DNA of 64,000 nt, from positions 49,594 to 113,593 of the forward strand of contig JAAFKA010000018.1 in assembly GCA_013299115.1 (NCBI GenBank), given 5' to 3'. Position 1 is the first letter of the stretch. Each line of letters opens with the position of its first letter. Made by a program: the position numbers and the translations under genes. Below, one piece after another: positions 8,802-18,785 of the stretch. The notes beneath the pieces were generated by a model. It searched no databases and was not told the origin of the DNA. It saw only the letters and a program-made list of their open reading frames with translations. This stretch comes from Cytophagales bacterium (lineage in GTDB: Bacteria > Bacteroidota > Bacteroidia > Cytophagales > Thermoflexibacteraceae).

Positions 8802-10919
8802 ATGTCCACCCCTGTTAAACCTATTGTATCAAGTTCACGAGCTAATGTGAATGTTACATTGCAAGTAGTAAGAGGAAAAGTACCAACCGACCTCTATGGC
8901 TATGCTTTCTTAAATACGCCTTCGGGAACAGTTAATTCGGCTCTGCCTTATCCTAAAAACTATCCTGATGGTGGGCTGAATCAAGAATATGGTAGTTCCT
9001 CTTTGGGTGGCGATGCTTACGTGATGCGTTTTGATTTTAGCAAGGCAGGCAGTATTCAGTTGAAAGCAAGTATCTTAAAAACCTTTCCTGCTTATCAAAT
9101 GGATGAGGCAACTAAATATGGTACAGATGGACACAAATTATTAGGTTTTCGCAATTTTGGTATAGCTCGTATTTCGCCTGCTTTGGGGGCAAGAGACCAA
9201 GCTGCCACAGCCTTTGTGCCTGTTCTCTACAAAGGTGAAAATGCTTATCGGTTGTATGCAACCTCTGACATGGGACGAGCTTATGAAGTTGACCCTGCAA
9301 GTCTTAACTGTTTGACGCCAGTGGGCAAACTATCAGATTTTGTACCAGCTACACCTTCTTATGTTCCTTGGATTTTTCCTTTATTCCAAACTACTGCTCA
9401 TCCTGTTTTCGACCCTGTTAGTCAAATTTACTATACGCTGAACTATACCAAATCAATGAGTGATTTATTGAGTTCGGTAAATTTTATACAAAAACTCAAA
9501 AGCCTTGAAGATATACAAGCCTACGAAAAAGTGTTAGTAAATAAAATTCGTGAAATCAAATCTTCTCGAATGAGTAAAGAAGACCAAATAGCTGATTTGG
9601 TAAAGTTTATTCACCAGCCAACCGACAACACTTCTGCTGATGATACCGTTGAAAGCCGTAAAGACGCAAGTATGATTAACGCAGTCTATGTGTTGGCATA
9701 CAACGGACAAGGCAATTTTCAACGATGGAATATTACTGACCAAAATGGCAATAACATAGAAATCGTACAGTGTGTACACCAAATGGGTTTCAGCCAAGAT
9801 TATTTGCTGTTTTCAGACTCGGCTTTCAAAATAACCTTAGATATTTTAAGCCCCTTTGCTTACAACGAAGAAATAGACAACTTCATTCGTTATGCTACCT
9901 CTGTCCCACAAGAATCATTTACGAATTTGTATATAATCAAAAAATCGGATTTGGTGGCAGGCGTAACTAATGTAAAAGCTACTTTGATTAAATTAACCCC
10001 TGAATTTGTCCACTTTACTTGCGACTACCTCAATCCTAACCAAACCATTACGGTTTATTCTGCCAATAACAGCGCAGCTTGTTTGGCAGAATGGATAAGA
10101 TTTTATGACGAGTTGATAGACGGAAGCAAAGCCGACCCTTCTTCAGCAGGTATTTTAGCAACAGGTGCTATGGACGTAAGCCGTATGGGAAAAGCAATTA
10201 TCAACGGACCTTCGCAAAAAGTCGATGTTACTTACTTACATCTAACAGGTACAGAACCCAATGGAGGTGGTGCGCATACATGGATAGCTGGTTTCTATAC
10301 CTACAATGGTATGTTATCTCCTTATAAACCTCTTAATCAAATCAAAAATTTATATTGGCAGTGTTCAGGTTTAGAAACTCGCCGTTTGTCTAAGTTTATT
10401 TATCAGTTGTATGAAAACTATCCCAACCGTATTGTGCCTACCAATCAAGTAGTTGGTTATACAGAAATAGGTATTCCTTTTCAAGTCAGTAGGTTAAATA
10501 CACAAACCATGCAGATAGAAGACCACTATTCGCTGCCCAAGTCTTGCGAAATAATGTCTTTGCACTTTGTTCCTCGCAAACGTCCTTCTGCTGCCCCCGT
10601 AGTAGATGAGAGTATGGACGGTTATATTATTTGTGCAGTCATTAACGAAGTAAATCCTACTTATTTTCAACGGGAAATTTGGCTTTTTGACGCAGGAAAC
10701 TTGGCACAAGGGGCTATTTGCGTATTGACACACCCACAAATGGATTTTTCTACTACTTTACACTGGGTGTGGCTGGAAACAGCACCAGCAAGGCGAATAC
10801 CCATCAAAGAATACAAAAAAGAATTAATAGATTCGGCAAATAATTTGGTTGGTGAACTCAAAAAGGATATTTTGCCACTTGTTCGTTTGTTTGGGCATAA
10901 AAAAATTCGCAATAAATAG
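8802..10919 (+). CDS. Carotenoid cleavage oxygenase family protein
   Basis: The 705-residue product fits the carotenoid oxygenase (RPE65/CCO) family of Fe(II) beta-propeller dioxygenases. Four candidate iron-binding histidines occur in the right order and context: H200 in TTAHPVFDP, H326 in CVHQMGFSQDYLLF, H404 in EFVHFTCDYLN and H654 in TTLHWVWLE. The N-terminal block KVPTDLYGYAFLNTPSG and the C-terminal IMSLHFVPRKRPS with DGYIICAVINE are also typical. It is longer than most bacterial CCOs (about 480-550), with an insert around residues 215-290. The ATG at 8802 is preferred over the upstream TTG at 8769. The substrate, carotenoid or stilbene-like, is unknown, and no carotenoid genes are nearby. 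Confidence 0.75.
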   Translation: MSTPVKPIVSSSRANVNVTLQVVRGKVPTDLYGYAFLNTPSGTVNSALPYPKNYPDGGLNQEYGSSSLGGDAYVMRFDFSKAGSIQLKASILKTFPAYQMDEATKYGTDGHKLLGFRNFGIARISPALGARDQAATAFVPVLYKGENAYRLYATSDMGRAYEVDPASLNCLTPVGKLSDFVPATPSYVPWIFPLFQTTAHPVFDPVSQIYYTLNYTKSMSDLLSSVNFIQKLKSLEDIQAYEKVLVNKIREIKSSRMSKEDQIADLVKFIHQPTDNTSADDTVESRKDASMINAVYVLAYNGQGNFQRWNITDQNGNNIEIVQCVHQMGFSQDYLLFSDSAFKITLDILSPFAYNEEIDNFIRYATSVPQESFTNLYIIKKSDLVAGVTNVKATLIKLTPEFVHFTCDYLNPNQTITVYSANNSAACLAEWIRFYDELIDGSKADPSSAGILATGAMDVSRMGKAIINGPSQKVDVTYLHLTGTEPNGGGAHTWIAGFYTYNGMLSPYKPLNQIKNLYWQCSGLETRRLSKFIYQLYENYPNRIVPTNQVVGYTEIGIPFQVSRLNTQTMQIEDHYSLPKSCEIMSLHFVPRKRPSAAPVVDESMDGYIICAVINEVNPTYFQREIWLFDAGNLAQGAICVLTHPQMDFSTTLHWVWLETAPARRIPIKEYKKELIDSANNLVGELKKDILPLVRLFGHKKIRNK

Positions 10920-10933
10920 CAGACTTGAAAGCT

Positions 10934-10967
10934 ACTTATCGGACACCTTTCAAGATGTCCGATAAGT
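10934..10967. terminator. 12-bp hairpin after the carotenoid oxygenase gene
   Basis: ACTTATCGGACA (10934-10945) is perfectly complementary to TGTCCGATAAGT (10956-10967), 14 bp after the stop codon. The T-rich TTATTC that follows is a weak tail. Confidence 0.45.
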
Positions 10968-11107
10968 TTATTCGACTACATAAAATTACTAAAACTTATA
11001 GGTTTAAAATTCATTACTTATAATTTTACTTTTTCAATCCTATTGCTTAACTTTCGTGGCAATTTAATTATTGTCTTCAACAATAACCATTTATCTTTCT
11101 TTTAACA

Positions 11108-14100
11108 ATGAGTGTTACTACAAATCTTGTGGACATAGCTACGGCACAAACTCTATATAAAAGCAACCGTACAACTGTTTTGCTTGCTACGCTTGAAGGT
11201 ACGGACAGTAAAGTTGTGGTAAAAACTACGACCAATGCCTTCCCACCAACAAGTGAAATAGAAATGTTGCAGTCAGAATACGACTTAGCAAAGGATTTAG
11301 ACCACCCCCATATTGCCAAAATTACAGACTTACAAGAACATAACCGTACCTTCATATTACTGAGAGAATATGTAGATGGGTTTACGTTGGCTAATTTTAT
11401 AAAAAATAGTCGTCAGCTAAAACTAAAAGAAAAAATAGAGATAGCTATTCAAATCACACAAGCTATTAAGTATTTTCATGCCCAAGACATTATCAACAAA
11501 GACATCAATGCAAATAATTTACTAATAGAATCGCAAACTTTGACAGTAAAGTTGATAGATTTTGGTATTGCAACAAAAAATATTCGCCAAACTAATGAGT
11601 TATTGAATCTCAATCAATTAGAAGGTACTTTGGAGTATATTTCTCCTGAACAAACAGGCAGAGTCAATAGGTCGATAGATTATCGCAGTGATTTGTATTC
11701 TTTGGGAGTTGTCTTGTACCAACTATTTACAGGGAGATTACCTTTTAGTTCAGAAGATGCCTTAGATTTGGTGTATGCCCATATAGCTTTGCAGCCCGAA
11801 GCACCACATTTGGTTAATCCTGAGATACCCGAAACCATAACAGCCATTATAGCCAAACTGTTAGAAAAAAATGCAGAAGATAGATACCAGTCTTCTTTAG
11901 GTTTATTGTACGACCTTACCCTCTGTAAAGAAAGTTTGGCAGCAACAGGTTTGGTAGGCAACTTTGAGATAGCTACTACAGATTTTTCTACCCGTTTACA
12001 GATTCCACAAAAACTCTACGGCAGAGAAACTCAACGCCAGCAATTACTTTCTATTTATGAGCAAGCTACCAACAATTATAAAGCGGAAGTTGTATTAATT
12101 TCAGGAAGTTCAGGTATAGGTAAATCTTCACTTATCAACGAACTCCACAAGCCTATTACACAAAACAACGGTATTTTTATCAAAGGAAAATTTGACCAAC
12201 TCCAACGCAACATACCTTATTTAGCTTTGCTCAAAGCTTTTGACGATTTAATAGACCAACTAATTACAGAAAGTGCTACCAGATTAGCTATTTGGAAAGA
12301 CCTTTTAGTAGAGGCTTTGAGCATCAATGCAAAAGTAATGACAAACCTACTCCCTCGCCTCGAACTTATCATAGGAGAACAGCCCGAAGTAGAAATTTTG
12401 CCTGTCTTAGAAGCACAAAATAGATTAGAAAATACCCTCAATAACTTTATTAAAGCTATTGCAAGTCCAGAACACCCTCTATGTTTATTCATAGACGACT
12501 TACAATGGGCAGATACCTCGAGCTTAAAATTTTTGGAAATTATTACCCAAGAAACACTTGGAAAAGCCTTAGTGATTATTGGGGCGTATAGAGATAATGA
12601 AATAGACTTGGCACACCCTTTATTGAGTACGTTGAAAATACTAAACCAACAACAAGTAACAGTTACCACTATTCAATTAACTAATTTGGCAGAAAGTGAC
12701 GTCTATCAACTTATAGACGATACACTGCAAAGGAAAAATAAAACAGCTATACAAGGGTTGGCTAAATTGATTTTTCAAAAAACACAGGGCAATCCGTTTT
12801 TTGTCAATCAGTTTCTCTTAGGATTATACAATGATAGGCATCTGAACTTTGATTTGCAACTCAAAAAATGGGTATGGGACATCACAAGTATCAGCCAACT
12901 AAACCTTACAGAAAATGTAGCCGAATTTATAGCGGATAAGATGAGACGTCTGCCCAGTGAAGTTACAGAATTATTAGGTTACGCAGCAGCCATTGGACAT
13001 AGTTTTGACGAAAACTATTTAGTAGCTTGTACAGGATTTAGCAACCAATCTGTAAAAAAAGGACTCAATGCTGCTATACAAGAAGAAATTATCTTGCAAC
13101 GAAAAAATGGCTATCAATTTGTGCATGACAAAGTGCAGCAAGCTGCCTACTCCTTAGTATTAGACAGCCACAAACCTGCTTTGCACCTGCACATAGCCCA
13201 AAACATGGTGGCTACACCAACTAATGATTCGAGTGAAAAAAATGTTTTTAGTATAGCCAACCAATACAATTTGGGTTTGACTGCTATCCATGATGATAGG
13301 GCAAGACAACAAGCCATTACCTATAACTTGTTAGCAGGCAACAAAGCCACTGAAGGCAATGCTTTTGCAAGTGCAAGAACCTACTTACTAACAGGCTACC
13401 AATTATTGCCTGCCAATGCTTGGCAGACCAATTATCAACAAACTTTTGACTATGTAAGTGCCTTAGCAGAAACAGCGTATCAAAATGGAAATTTTGAACA
13501 AGCCTCGCACTATATTGATTTAGTTATCAACAATGCCAAAACGCCGCAAGAAAAGGCAAATATTTACAATAGATTGATTGTACAGTACACTTTAGTTCAG
13601 GACTTTGATAAAGCAGTAGAAAGTGCAAAAACAGGTTTGGCTTTATTAGGTTTTGATGTACCTGAAGACGAAAACTTAGGTGCCATGATTGGGGCAGGTA
13701 TTGGCGAACTGATGCAAAGTTTGGCAGGTAGAAACATTGCAACTTTGATAGACCAATCTGATATGACAGATGAACAAGACCAACTCATTATGAAACTCCT
13801 CATTAATGCAGCGTCGCCTTGCTTTTTAAGTGGCAAACAGACTTTGTGGACATTTATCATAGTTAAAGCCACTACCTTGTCTATGCAAAAAGGAAATACG
13901 CCAGAGAGTTGCACAGCTTACAGTTCTTTTGGTATTTTATCAGGTGCTATTTTTTCAGACTATCATTCAGGCTATGAATATGGAAAGTTGGCAGTAGAGT
14001 TAGCTAATAAATACAACAACCTGCGTATGAAATGTGCAGCACTTTTTGTGTTGTCTGCTTTCACACAGCCTTGGGTGGGTTCTATCAAAGAAACATTTGG

Positions 14101-16417
14101 TTTAATGAATGAAGGGATAAGGAGTGGTGTGAATTCAGGAGAAATGCAGTTTGCCTCCTATATTGCAGGGAATATAATTACCAATATTATACAGACTCAT
14201 CGTCCTATTCGTGAAGTCATTTCTCATATCAACACAGGTATTGCTATCACTCAAAAAGCCAAAAACTTTTTCTCTGAAGGTACTTTATTGGTAATGGCTA
14301 TGTTTTATTATGCTATGGCAGAAACCAAGACAGACGAAGTACAAATTTCTTATCTCAACCTATCTTTTGACCAGATAAGGGAAAAATATGTAGATATAAC
14401 CCCCACAAGCCCTTTATTCTTATTCAATTATCATTTTAGCAAAGCTATTACTCAGTTTTTTTTAGCAAATTACGATGCAGGTTTCCAAGAAATGAAAACC
14501 ACAGAAAATTATCTTCCTGCACAGTTAGGTTCTCTGCATAATATAGACTTTGTTTGTTTTATGTCCTTAAATGCAGCAATAATCGTTTGGCAAAATACAA
14601 ATGAAGAATTAGTTGCACAAGCAAAAATAAGTTTAGAAACCTATTTGCCTAAATTACAATTATTAAATGACATCAACCCAACAAGTTATGCACAACGCTA
14701 TAAAATAGTGCAGGCTTTTCAGGCTGCCATTACAGAAGATGCCAATGCAGCCATGAATTTGTTTGACGAGGCAATAGATTTGGCATCTAAAAATGGATTT
14801 TTAAGTGATTATGCCCTCTTTTATGAATTATCAGCCATGTATTATGGTCGTATCAACCGCAAAAAAATTCAAGAAATTTACTTAGCAGAAGCCTATCAAC
14901 ATTATTATTATTGGGGAGCTTATGCCAAAGTAGAATTATTGGAAATAGCCCATCCATTTTTACTCAAACGGAGTAACCAAATGGGCATCTCTACGAAACA
15001 GACCAATGTGAGAGAAGGTAGCATGATAAGTACAGCCCCAACGGTGGTAGGCAATAAAACACAAGACGATACGTTTACCTCGCAGATAGATGTAGGCGTA
15101 GTAGTCAAAGCAAGTTTAGCCCTTGCCAGCGAAGTGGTTTTAGATAAATTGTGCGAAACCCTAATTGGTTTAGTAGTGGAAAGTGCAGGAGCCCAAAAAG
15201 GTGTATTGTTGCTCCGCAAAAAAGGCGAATTGTTGGTATTTGCAGAAAAAACAGCCAAAAAAACAACTCAATTAATCAATAGCAACTTAACTGCGGCAGT
15301 TCAGGAGTTTGCCATACCCGAAGAAATTATCAATTATTGCCTAAATTCTCGCAAAACACTTGTTATAGACAATGCAACAACAGACACCAATTTTGGGAAG
15401 TCTGCCTATATTCAAAAGTTTGCTACAAAATCAGTGCTTGCTTTACCTTTGATTCACCAAACAGATTTTGTTGGTATCATTTATTTAGAAAATAACCTAA
15501 CCGCAGGTGCTTTCACAAGCAAAAGATTAGCCTTGCTCAACTCTTTGGCAGCACAAATTACTATTTCAGTAGTCAATGCGATGCTATACGAAAATTTGGA
15601 GGAAAAAGTAAAAGACAGAACAGCCAAACTATCCGAAGCCTACGAAGTTATTCAAAAGAAAAATTTAGACATCACCAGCAGTATCAACTATGCGAAGAGA
15701 ATACAAGAAGCCTTGTTGCCTGCTGTAAAATCTATACAGGCAAAATTAGATGCTTATGTATTCTATTTGCCAAAAGACATTGTGAGTGGTGATTTTTACT
15801 GGTTTACAGAGAAGGGAGCTAATCTTATTTTGGTAGCAGCCGACTCCACAGGGCATGGTGTACCTGGTGCCTTGATGAGTATGTTAGGAATAGAAATGCT
15901 CAACAAAATTGTGCATGATTTAGAGATATATGAACCTGCACAAATACTTTCAGACCTACACAAAGGTATTTCAGAACTCCTCAAACAAGAACAAACAGGC
16001 AGCCGCGATGGTATGGATATTGCCATACTAAACATAGACCAACAAACCAAACAAGTGCAATATGCTGGGGCTATGAATCCTTTGTACTACATACAGCAAG
16101 GTGTGTTTAATGAAATCAAAGCCGATAAATTAGCTATTGCAGGACAGGAAATCTACGAGCAAAGGATTTTTACTAACCATACAATCAATGCAGCCATTGC
16201 CCCCACTACTTTTTACATCAGTTCAGATGGTTTCCAAGACCAATTTGGTGGCGAACAACACAGGAAATATATGACCAAGAGGTATAAAGAGTTTTTGCAG
16301 CAGGAAAGTAGCAAATCCATAGCCGAACAAGGCGAAAATATAGCAAAAGAATTTTTTGCATGGAAAGGCAATACACCTCAAATAGATGATGTGTTAGTAA
16401 TTGGGGTGCGTATATAA
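11108..16417 (+). CDS. Giant Ser/Thr kinase - AAA ATPase - TPR-like - GAF - SpoIIE/PP2C phosphatase protein
   Basis: This 1769-residue protein combines a kinase and a phosphatase. Residues 1-270 are a eukaryotic-like Ser/Thr kinase: VVVKTT lysine near 39, the catalytic loop IINKDINANNLL with D132, IDFGIA with D151, and an APE-like YISPEQTGRV. Residues about 310-560 are an AAA ATPase of the PknK/MalT kind with P-loop SGSSGIGKSSLI and Walker B LCLFIDDLQWAD. A helical TPR-like region follows to about 1310, then a GAF domain (about 1350-1490), a short coiled coil and a C-terminal SpoIIE/PP2C phosphatase (SGDFYWF, ADSTGHGVPGALMSM, SSDGFQDQFGG, IDDVLV). The canonical HRD is NKD. It is probably a cytosolic two-way signalling hub; inputs and targets are unknown. 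A receptor-like gene follows. Confidence 0.9.
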   Translation: MSVTTNLVDIATAQTLYKSNRTTVLLATLEGTDSKVVVKTTTNAFPPTSEIEMLQSEYDLAKDLDHPHIAKITDLQEHNRTFILLREYVDGFTLANFIKNSRQLKLKEKIEIAIQITQAIKYFHAQDIINKDINANNLLIESQTLTVKLIDFGIATKNIRQTNELLNLNQLEGTLEYISPEQTGRVNRSIDYRSDLYSLGVVLYQLFTGRLPFSSEDALDLVYAHIALQPEAPHLVNPEIPETITAIIAKLLEKNAEDRYQSSLGLLYDLTLCKESLAATGLVGNFEIATTDFSTRLQIPQKLYGRETQRQQLLSIYEQATNNYKAEVVLISGSSGIGKSSLINELHKPITQNNGIFIKGKFDQLQRNIPYLALLKAFDDLIDQLITESATRLAIWKDLLVEALSINAKVMTNLLPRLELIIGEQPEVEILPVLEAQNRLENTLNNFIKAIASPEHPLCLFIDDLQWADTSSLKFLEIITQETLGKALVIIGAYRDNEIDLAHPLLSTLKILNQQQVTVTTIQLTNLAESDVYQLIDDTLQRKNKTAIQGLAKLIFQKTQGNPFFVNQFLLGLYNDRHLNFDLQLKKWVWDITSISQLNLTENVAEFIADKMRRLPSEVTELLGYAAAIGHSFDENYLVACTGFSNQSVKKGLNAAIQEEIILQRKNGYQFVHDKVQQAAYSLVLDSHKPALHLHIAQNMVATPTNDSSEKNVFSIANQYNLGLTAIHDDRARQQAITYNLLAGNKATEGNAFASARTYLLTGYQLLPANAWQTNYQQTFDYVSALAETAYQNGNFEQASHYIDLVINNAKTPQEKANIYNRLIVQYTLVQDFDKAVESAKTGLALLGFDVPEDENLGAMIGAGIGELMQSLAGRNIATLIDQSDMTDEQDQLIMKLLINAASPCFLSGKQTLWTFIIVKATTLSMQKGNTPESCTAYSSFGILSGAIFSDYHSGYEYGKLAVELANKYNNLRMKCAALFVLSAFTQPWVGSIKETFGLMNEGIRSGVNSGEMQFASYIAGNIITNIIQTHRPIREVISHINTGIAITQKAKNFFSEGTLLVMAMFYYAMAETKTDEVQISYLNLSFDQIREKYVDITPTSPLFLFNYHFSKAITQFFLANYDAGFQEMKTTENYLPAQLGSLHNIDFVCFMSLNAAIIVWQNTNEELVAQAKISLETYLPKLQLLNDINPTSYAQRYKIVQAFQAAITEDANAAMNLFDEAIDLASKNGFLSDYALFYELSAMYYGRINRKKIQEIYLAEAYQHYYYWGAYAKVELLEIAHPFLLKRSNQMGISTKQTNVREGSMISTAPTVVGNKTQDDTFTSQIDVGVVVKASLALASEVVLDKLCETLIGLVVESAGAQKGVLLLRKKGELLVFAEKTAKKTTQLINSNLTAAVQEFAIPEEIINYCLNSRKTLVIDNATTDTNFGKSAYIQKFATKSVLALPLIHQTDFVGIIYLENNLTAGAFTSKRLALLNSLAAQITISVVNAMLYENLEEKVKDRTAKLSEAYEVIQKKNLDITSSINYAKRIQEALLPAVKSIQAKLDAYVFYLPKDIVSGDFYWFTEKGANLILVAADSTGHGVPGALMSMLGIEMLNKIVHDLEIYEPAQILSDLHKGISELLKQEQTGSRDGMDIAILNIDQQTKQVQYAGAMNPLYYIQQGVFNEIKADKLAIAGQEIYEQRIFTNHTINAAIAPTTFYISSDGFQDQFGGEQHRKYMTKRYKEFLQQESSKSIAEQGENIAKEFFAWKGNTPQIDDVLVIGVRI

Positions 16418-16441
16418 CCCTTCTAAAAATACATTTTTCAA

Positions 16442-16549
16442 TAGAGTTTATGAATAATTGCCAAGAGATGTCATTTTTTGAGAGGTTGCAACCCTCAAAA
16501 ATGACATCTCTTTTTAGTAACCACAACAAAAATTTATTCATAAACTCTA
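16442..16549. repeat. 108-bp MITE-like palindromic element, GATGTCAT family, copy A
   Basis: Terminal inverted repeats TAGAGTTTATGAATAA (16442-16457) and TTATTCATAAACTCTA (16534-16549) are perfect over 16 bp. Inside, AAGAGATGTCATTTTTTGAG pairs with a near-complement at about 16489-16514. The same ends recur at 33148-33240. It starts 25 bp after the stop of the giant kinase gene. Confidence 0.8.
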
Positions 16550-16586
16550 ATAGATATTCTAATTTTTTTCTATTACTTTACGAAAC

Positions 16587-16656
16587 TGTAGCTACGGACT
16601 TTAGTCCGTAGTGAAAAAACTACGGACTAAGGCGTCCCCTAAAGTCCGTAGCTACA
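16587..16656. repeat. CTAAAGTCC-type intergenic hairpin
   Basis: TGTAGCTACGGACTTTAG at 16587 is matched by CTAAAGTCCGTAGCTACA ending at 16656, with further GTCCGTAG/CTACGGAC pairing in between. It belongs to a dispersed family seen also at 30382-30473 and, as half-sites, before cas9 and cas2. It occupies the gap just before the receptor gene. Confidence 0.65.
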
Positions 16657-16672
16657 TTAGCTAAAAAACCCA

Positions 16673-18604
16673 ATGAGAAGACTAAACTTAGGGCAGAAAG
16701 TGTTGTTAGCAAATTTGCTAACCATTATCATTTTTGCATTGACAGCAGTAGTCAGCATTTTTACGTTGCAAAGCAGCCGCGAAATCATCAGAATTTCGTC
16801 AGAGGAAATCAACCCATCAGTAGAGGCTATTGATAGGTTTATTCTTATGGTTTCGCAGGGCAAAATGTATATCACCAACTGGGTCTTAATTTCTACCAAC
16901 GAAACCGACAAAGAAGCCCTAAAAAACCTCCACCACTTCGAGTTTCCCGAACTCAAAGACAAAATCAGTCGCCTCAAACGGACTTGGAACAACTCCGAAC
17001 AAGTGGCAGAGATAGACTCCATTATCATTCGTTTTGACGATATGCTCATTATCCACCGAGATATTATGGATAAGTTTGCAAAATTTGGCGACTACAACGA
17101 CCCCAGCAAGATTTTTTATGCCAATGAAATCATAGAGGACAAAGTAATACCAATTTCTTACGCCCTCATAGACAGGTTGGAAGTGTTGGCAAAGGCAAAA
17201 CGAGCAGAAAAAGAAAAATACGAGCAAAATGTAAGCAATTCCTTAGCTACGCTGAATACAGTCATTCTTTTGTTGGGTATTCTTTCGGTTTTTGCAGGTC
17301 TGTTGGCAAGTGCCTTTGTATTTCGGTCTGTTTCTACGCCTATCAAATATGTGAACGAAGTAGCCTCCGAATTGTCTTTGGGTGGTTTGCCAAAAGACTA
17401 TGAAAGAGAATTTGGCAGCGATGAAATAGGCGAAATGGCACAAAGTATGAAAAAATTGGTAAACGGATTGAAAGCCACCGCCAACTTTGCCGAAAATATA
17501 GGGCAGGGCGTATATGACCAAAGCTACCAACCCCTAAGTTCTCACGATATGTTGGGCAATGCCCTGATGAACATGAGGGACAACCTCAAAAAAGTGGCAG
17601 AAGACGACAAAGTGCGAATCTGGACTACGGAAGGCATAGCCAAATTTGGCGACATCATGCGTGCCAACTACAACAGCATTTCGAAATTTGCCGAAGAAGT
17701 AATTACCAATTTGGTGAAATACACAGGGGCAAATCAGGGCGGAATTTTTATCATAGAAGAACACAGCGAAGGCAGCGAAGAACCTTTTATGACCTTGCAA
17801 GGCTGCTATGCGTGGGACAGACAACGCTATTTGGACAAAACTATTCACAAAGGCGAAGGATTGGCGGGACAGGCATGGCAAGAAACCCGAACTATTTACA
17901 TCAGCCAAGTGCCAAATGACTATATCAACATCACTTCGGGTTTGGGCAAAGCAAATCCCAAAAGTATTTTGATAGTGCCGTTGAAACTAAACGAAACTGT
18001 ATTTGGTGTATTGGAAATTGCTTTTTTCCGCAATTTGCAAACTCACGAAACTGTTTTTATAGAAAGAATTGCAGAAAATTTTGCTTCTACCTTGTCCATA
18101 GTCCGCACCAATGAAAGAACACAAAAATTATTGGAAGACTCTCAATTATTAACCGAACAAATGAGGTCGCAAGAGGAGGAAATGCGACAAAACGTAGAGG
18201 AATTGCAAGCTACGCAAGACGAAATGCGGAGAACACAGGCAGAAGTGGAGGCGAAAGAAGCTATTTTGAACTTGCTAAACTTGGTGATAGAAACCGACCA
18301 CAATTTTATTATTCAACGTGCCAACCACCAAATAGATGCCTATTTGGGCTACCACATCTCCGAAATTTTGGGGCAACCTCTCTCCAAATTGTTTGATACC
18401 CATGTGGATTTTCTACTCATGACTCGAACTTTGGAGGGTGGCAAAATTTACAGCAAAATCCTTAATTGGCTCAATGCAGACAACAATGCCGTTTTGGTAA
18501 AAATATCGGCTGCTGCCCTGCACGTGCAACACGCACAAACAGTACAGTACCTCTTTGTGATAGACCAAATTAATGGGGCAGAAGTGAAAAAATATTTGAT
18601 ATAG
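16673..18604 (+). CDS. Membrane receptor: periplasmic sensor - HAMP - GAF - PAS, no output domain
   Basis: The 643-residue protein has a first membrane helix at residues 9-28, a helical extracytoplasmic region to about 185 resembling four-helix-bundle sensors, a second helix at about 190-212 and a HAMP segment (STPIKYVNEVASEL). A GAF domain spans about 330-490 (GGIFIIEEH, GEGLAGQAW, SILIVPLKLNETVFGVLEIA), followed by a Glu/Gln-rich coiled coil at about 490-535 and a PAS-like domain (NLVIETDHNFIIQRANHQI). No histidine kinase, cyclase or methyl-accepting tail is present, so it must signal through a partner. The preceding kinase-phosphatase protein, encoded 255 bp upstream on the same strand, is an obvious candidate. 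The partner assignment is inference from position. Confidence 0.8.
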   Translation: MRRLNLGQKVLLANLLTIIIFALTAVVSIFTLQSSREIIRISSEEINPSVEAIDRFILMVSQGKMYITNWVLISTNETDKEALKNLHHFEFPELKDKISRLKRTWNNSEQVAEIDSIIIRFDDMLIIHRDIMDKFAKFGDYNDPSKIFYANEIIEDKVIPISYALIDRLEVLAKAKRAEKEKYEQNVSNSLATLNTVILLLGILSVFAGLLASAFVFRSVSTPIKYVNEVASELSLGGLPKDYEREFGSDEIGEMAQSMKKLVNGLKATANFAENIGQGVYDQSYQPLSSHDMLGNALMNMRDNLKKVAEDDKVRIWTTEGIAKFGDIMRANYNSISKFAEEVITNLVKYTGANQGGIFIIEEHSEGSEEPFMTLQGCYAWDRQRYLDKTIHKGEGLAGQAWQETRTIYISQVPNDYINITSGLGKANPKSILIVPLKLNETVFGVLEIAFFRNLQTHETVFIERIAENFASTLSIVRTNERTQKLLEDSQLLTEQMRSQEEEMRQNVEELQATQDEMRRTQAEVEAKEAILNLLNLVIETDHNFIIQRANHQIDAYLGYHISEILGQPLSKLFDTHVDFLLMTRTLEGGKIYSKILNWLNADNNAVLVKISAAALHVQHAQTVQYLFVIDQINGAEVKKYLI

Positions 18605-18617
18605 GCATAAAACAAGA

Positions 18618-18636
18618 CCCAATTGATGCAATTGGG
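18618..18636. terminator. Short hairpin after the receptor gene
   Basis: CCCAATT (18618-18624) pairs with AATTGGG (18630-18636) around GATGC, 14 bp beyond the stop. No T-run follows, so it is a weak terminator candidate. Confidence 0.35.
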
Positions 18637-18721
18637 GGCTAAAAAGCATAGTTAGTCAAATTCATGAGCAAGATGCTGACATGAATTTTGATGCGGAAAA
18701 CCTAAAAAGTTTATTCCTTTC

Positions 18722-18753
18722 TTGCAAATTGCATAAAAAATGTACTAAATTTG
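18722..18753 (+). promoter_or_regulatory. Bacteroidota-type promoter of mrdA
   Basis: A TTG -33 core (18722-18724) is followed after 21 bp by TAAATTTG (18746-18753), matching the TAnnTTTG -7 consensus. The GTG start of the PBP2 gene lies 32 bp downstream. Confidence 0.5.
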
Positions 18754-18785
18754 CTATTTACTTAACATACCTAACACAGTAAGCA

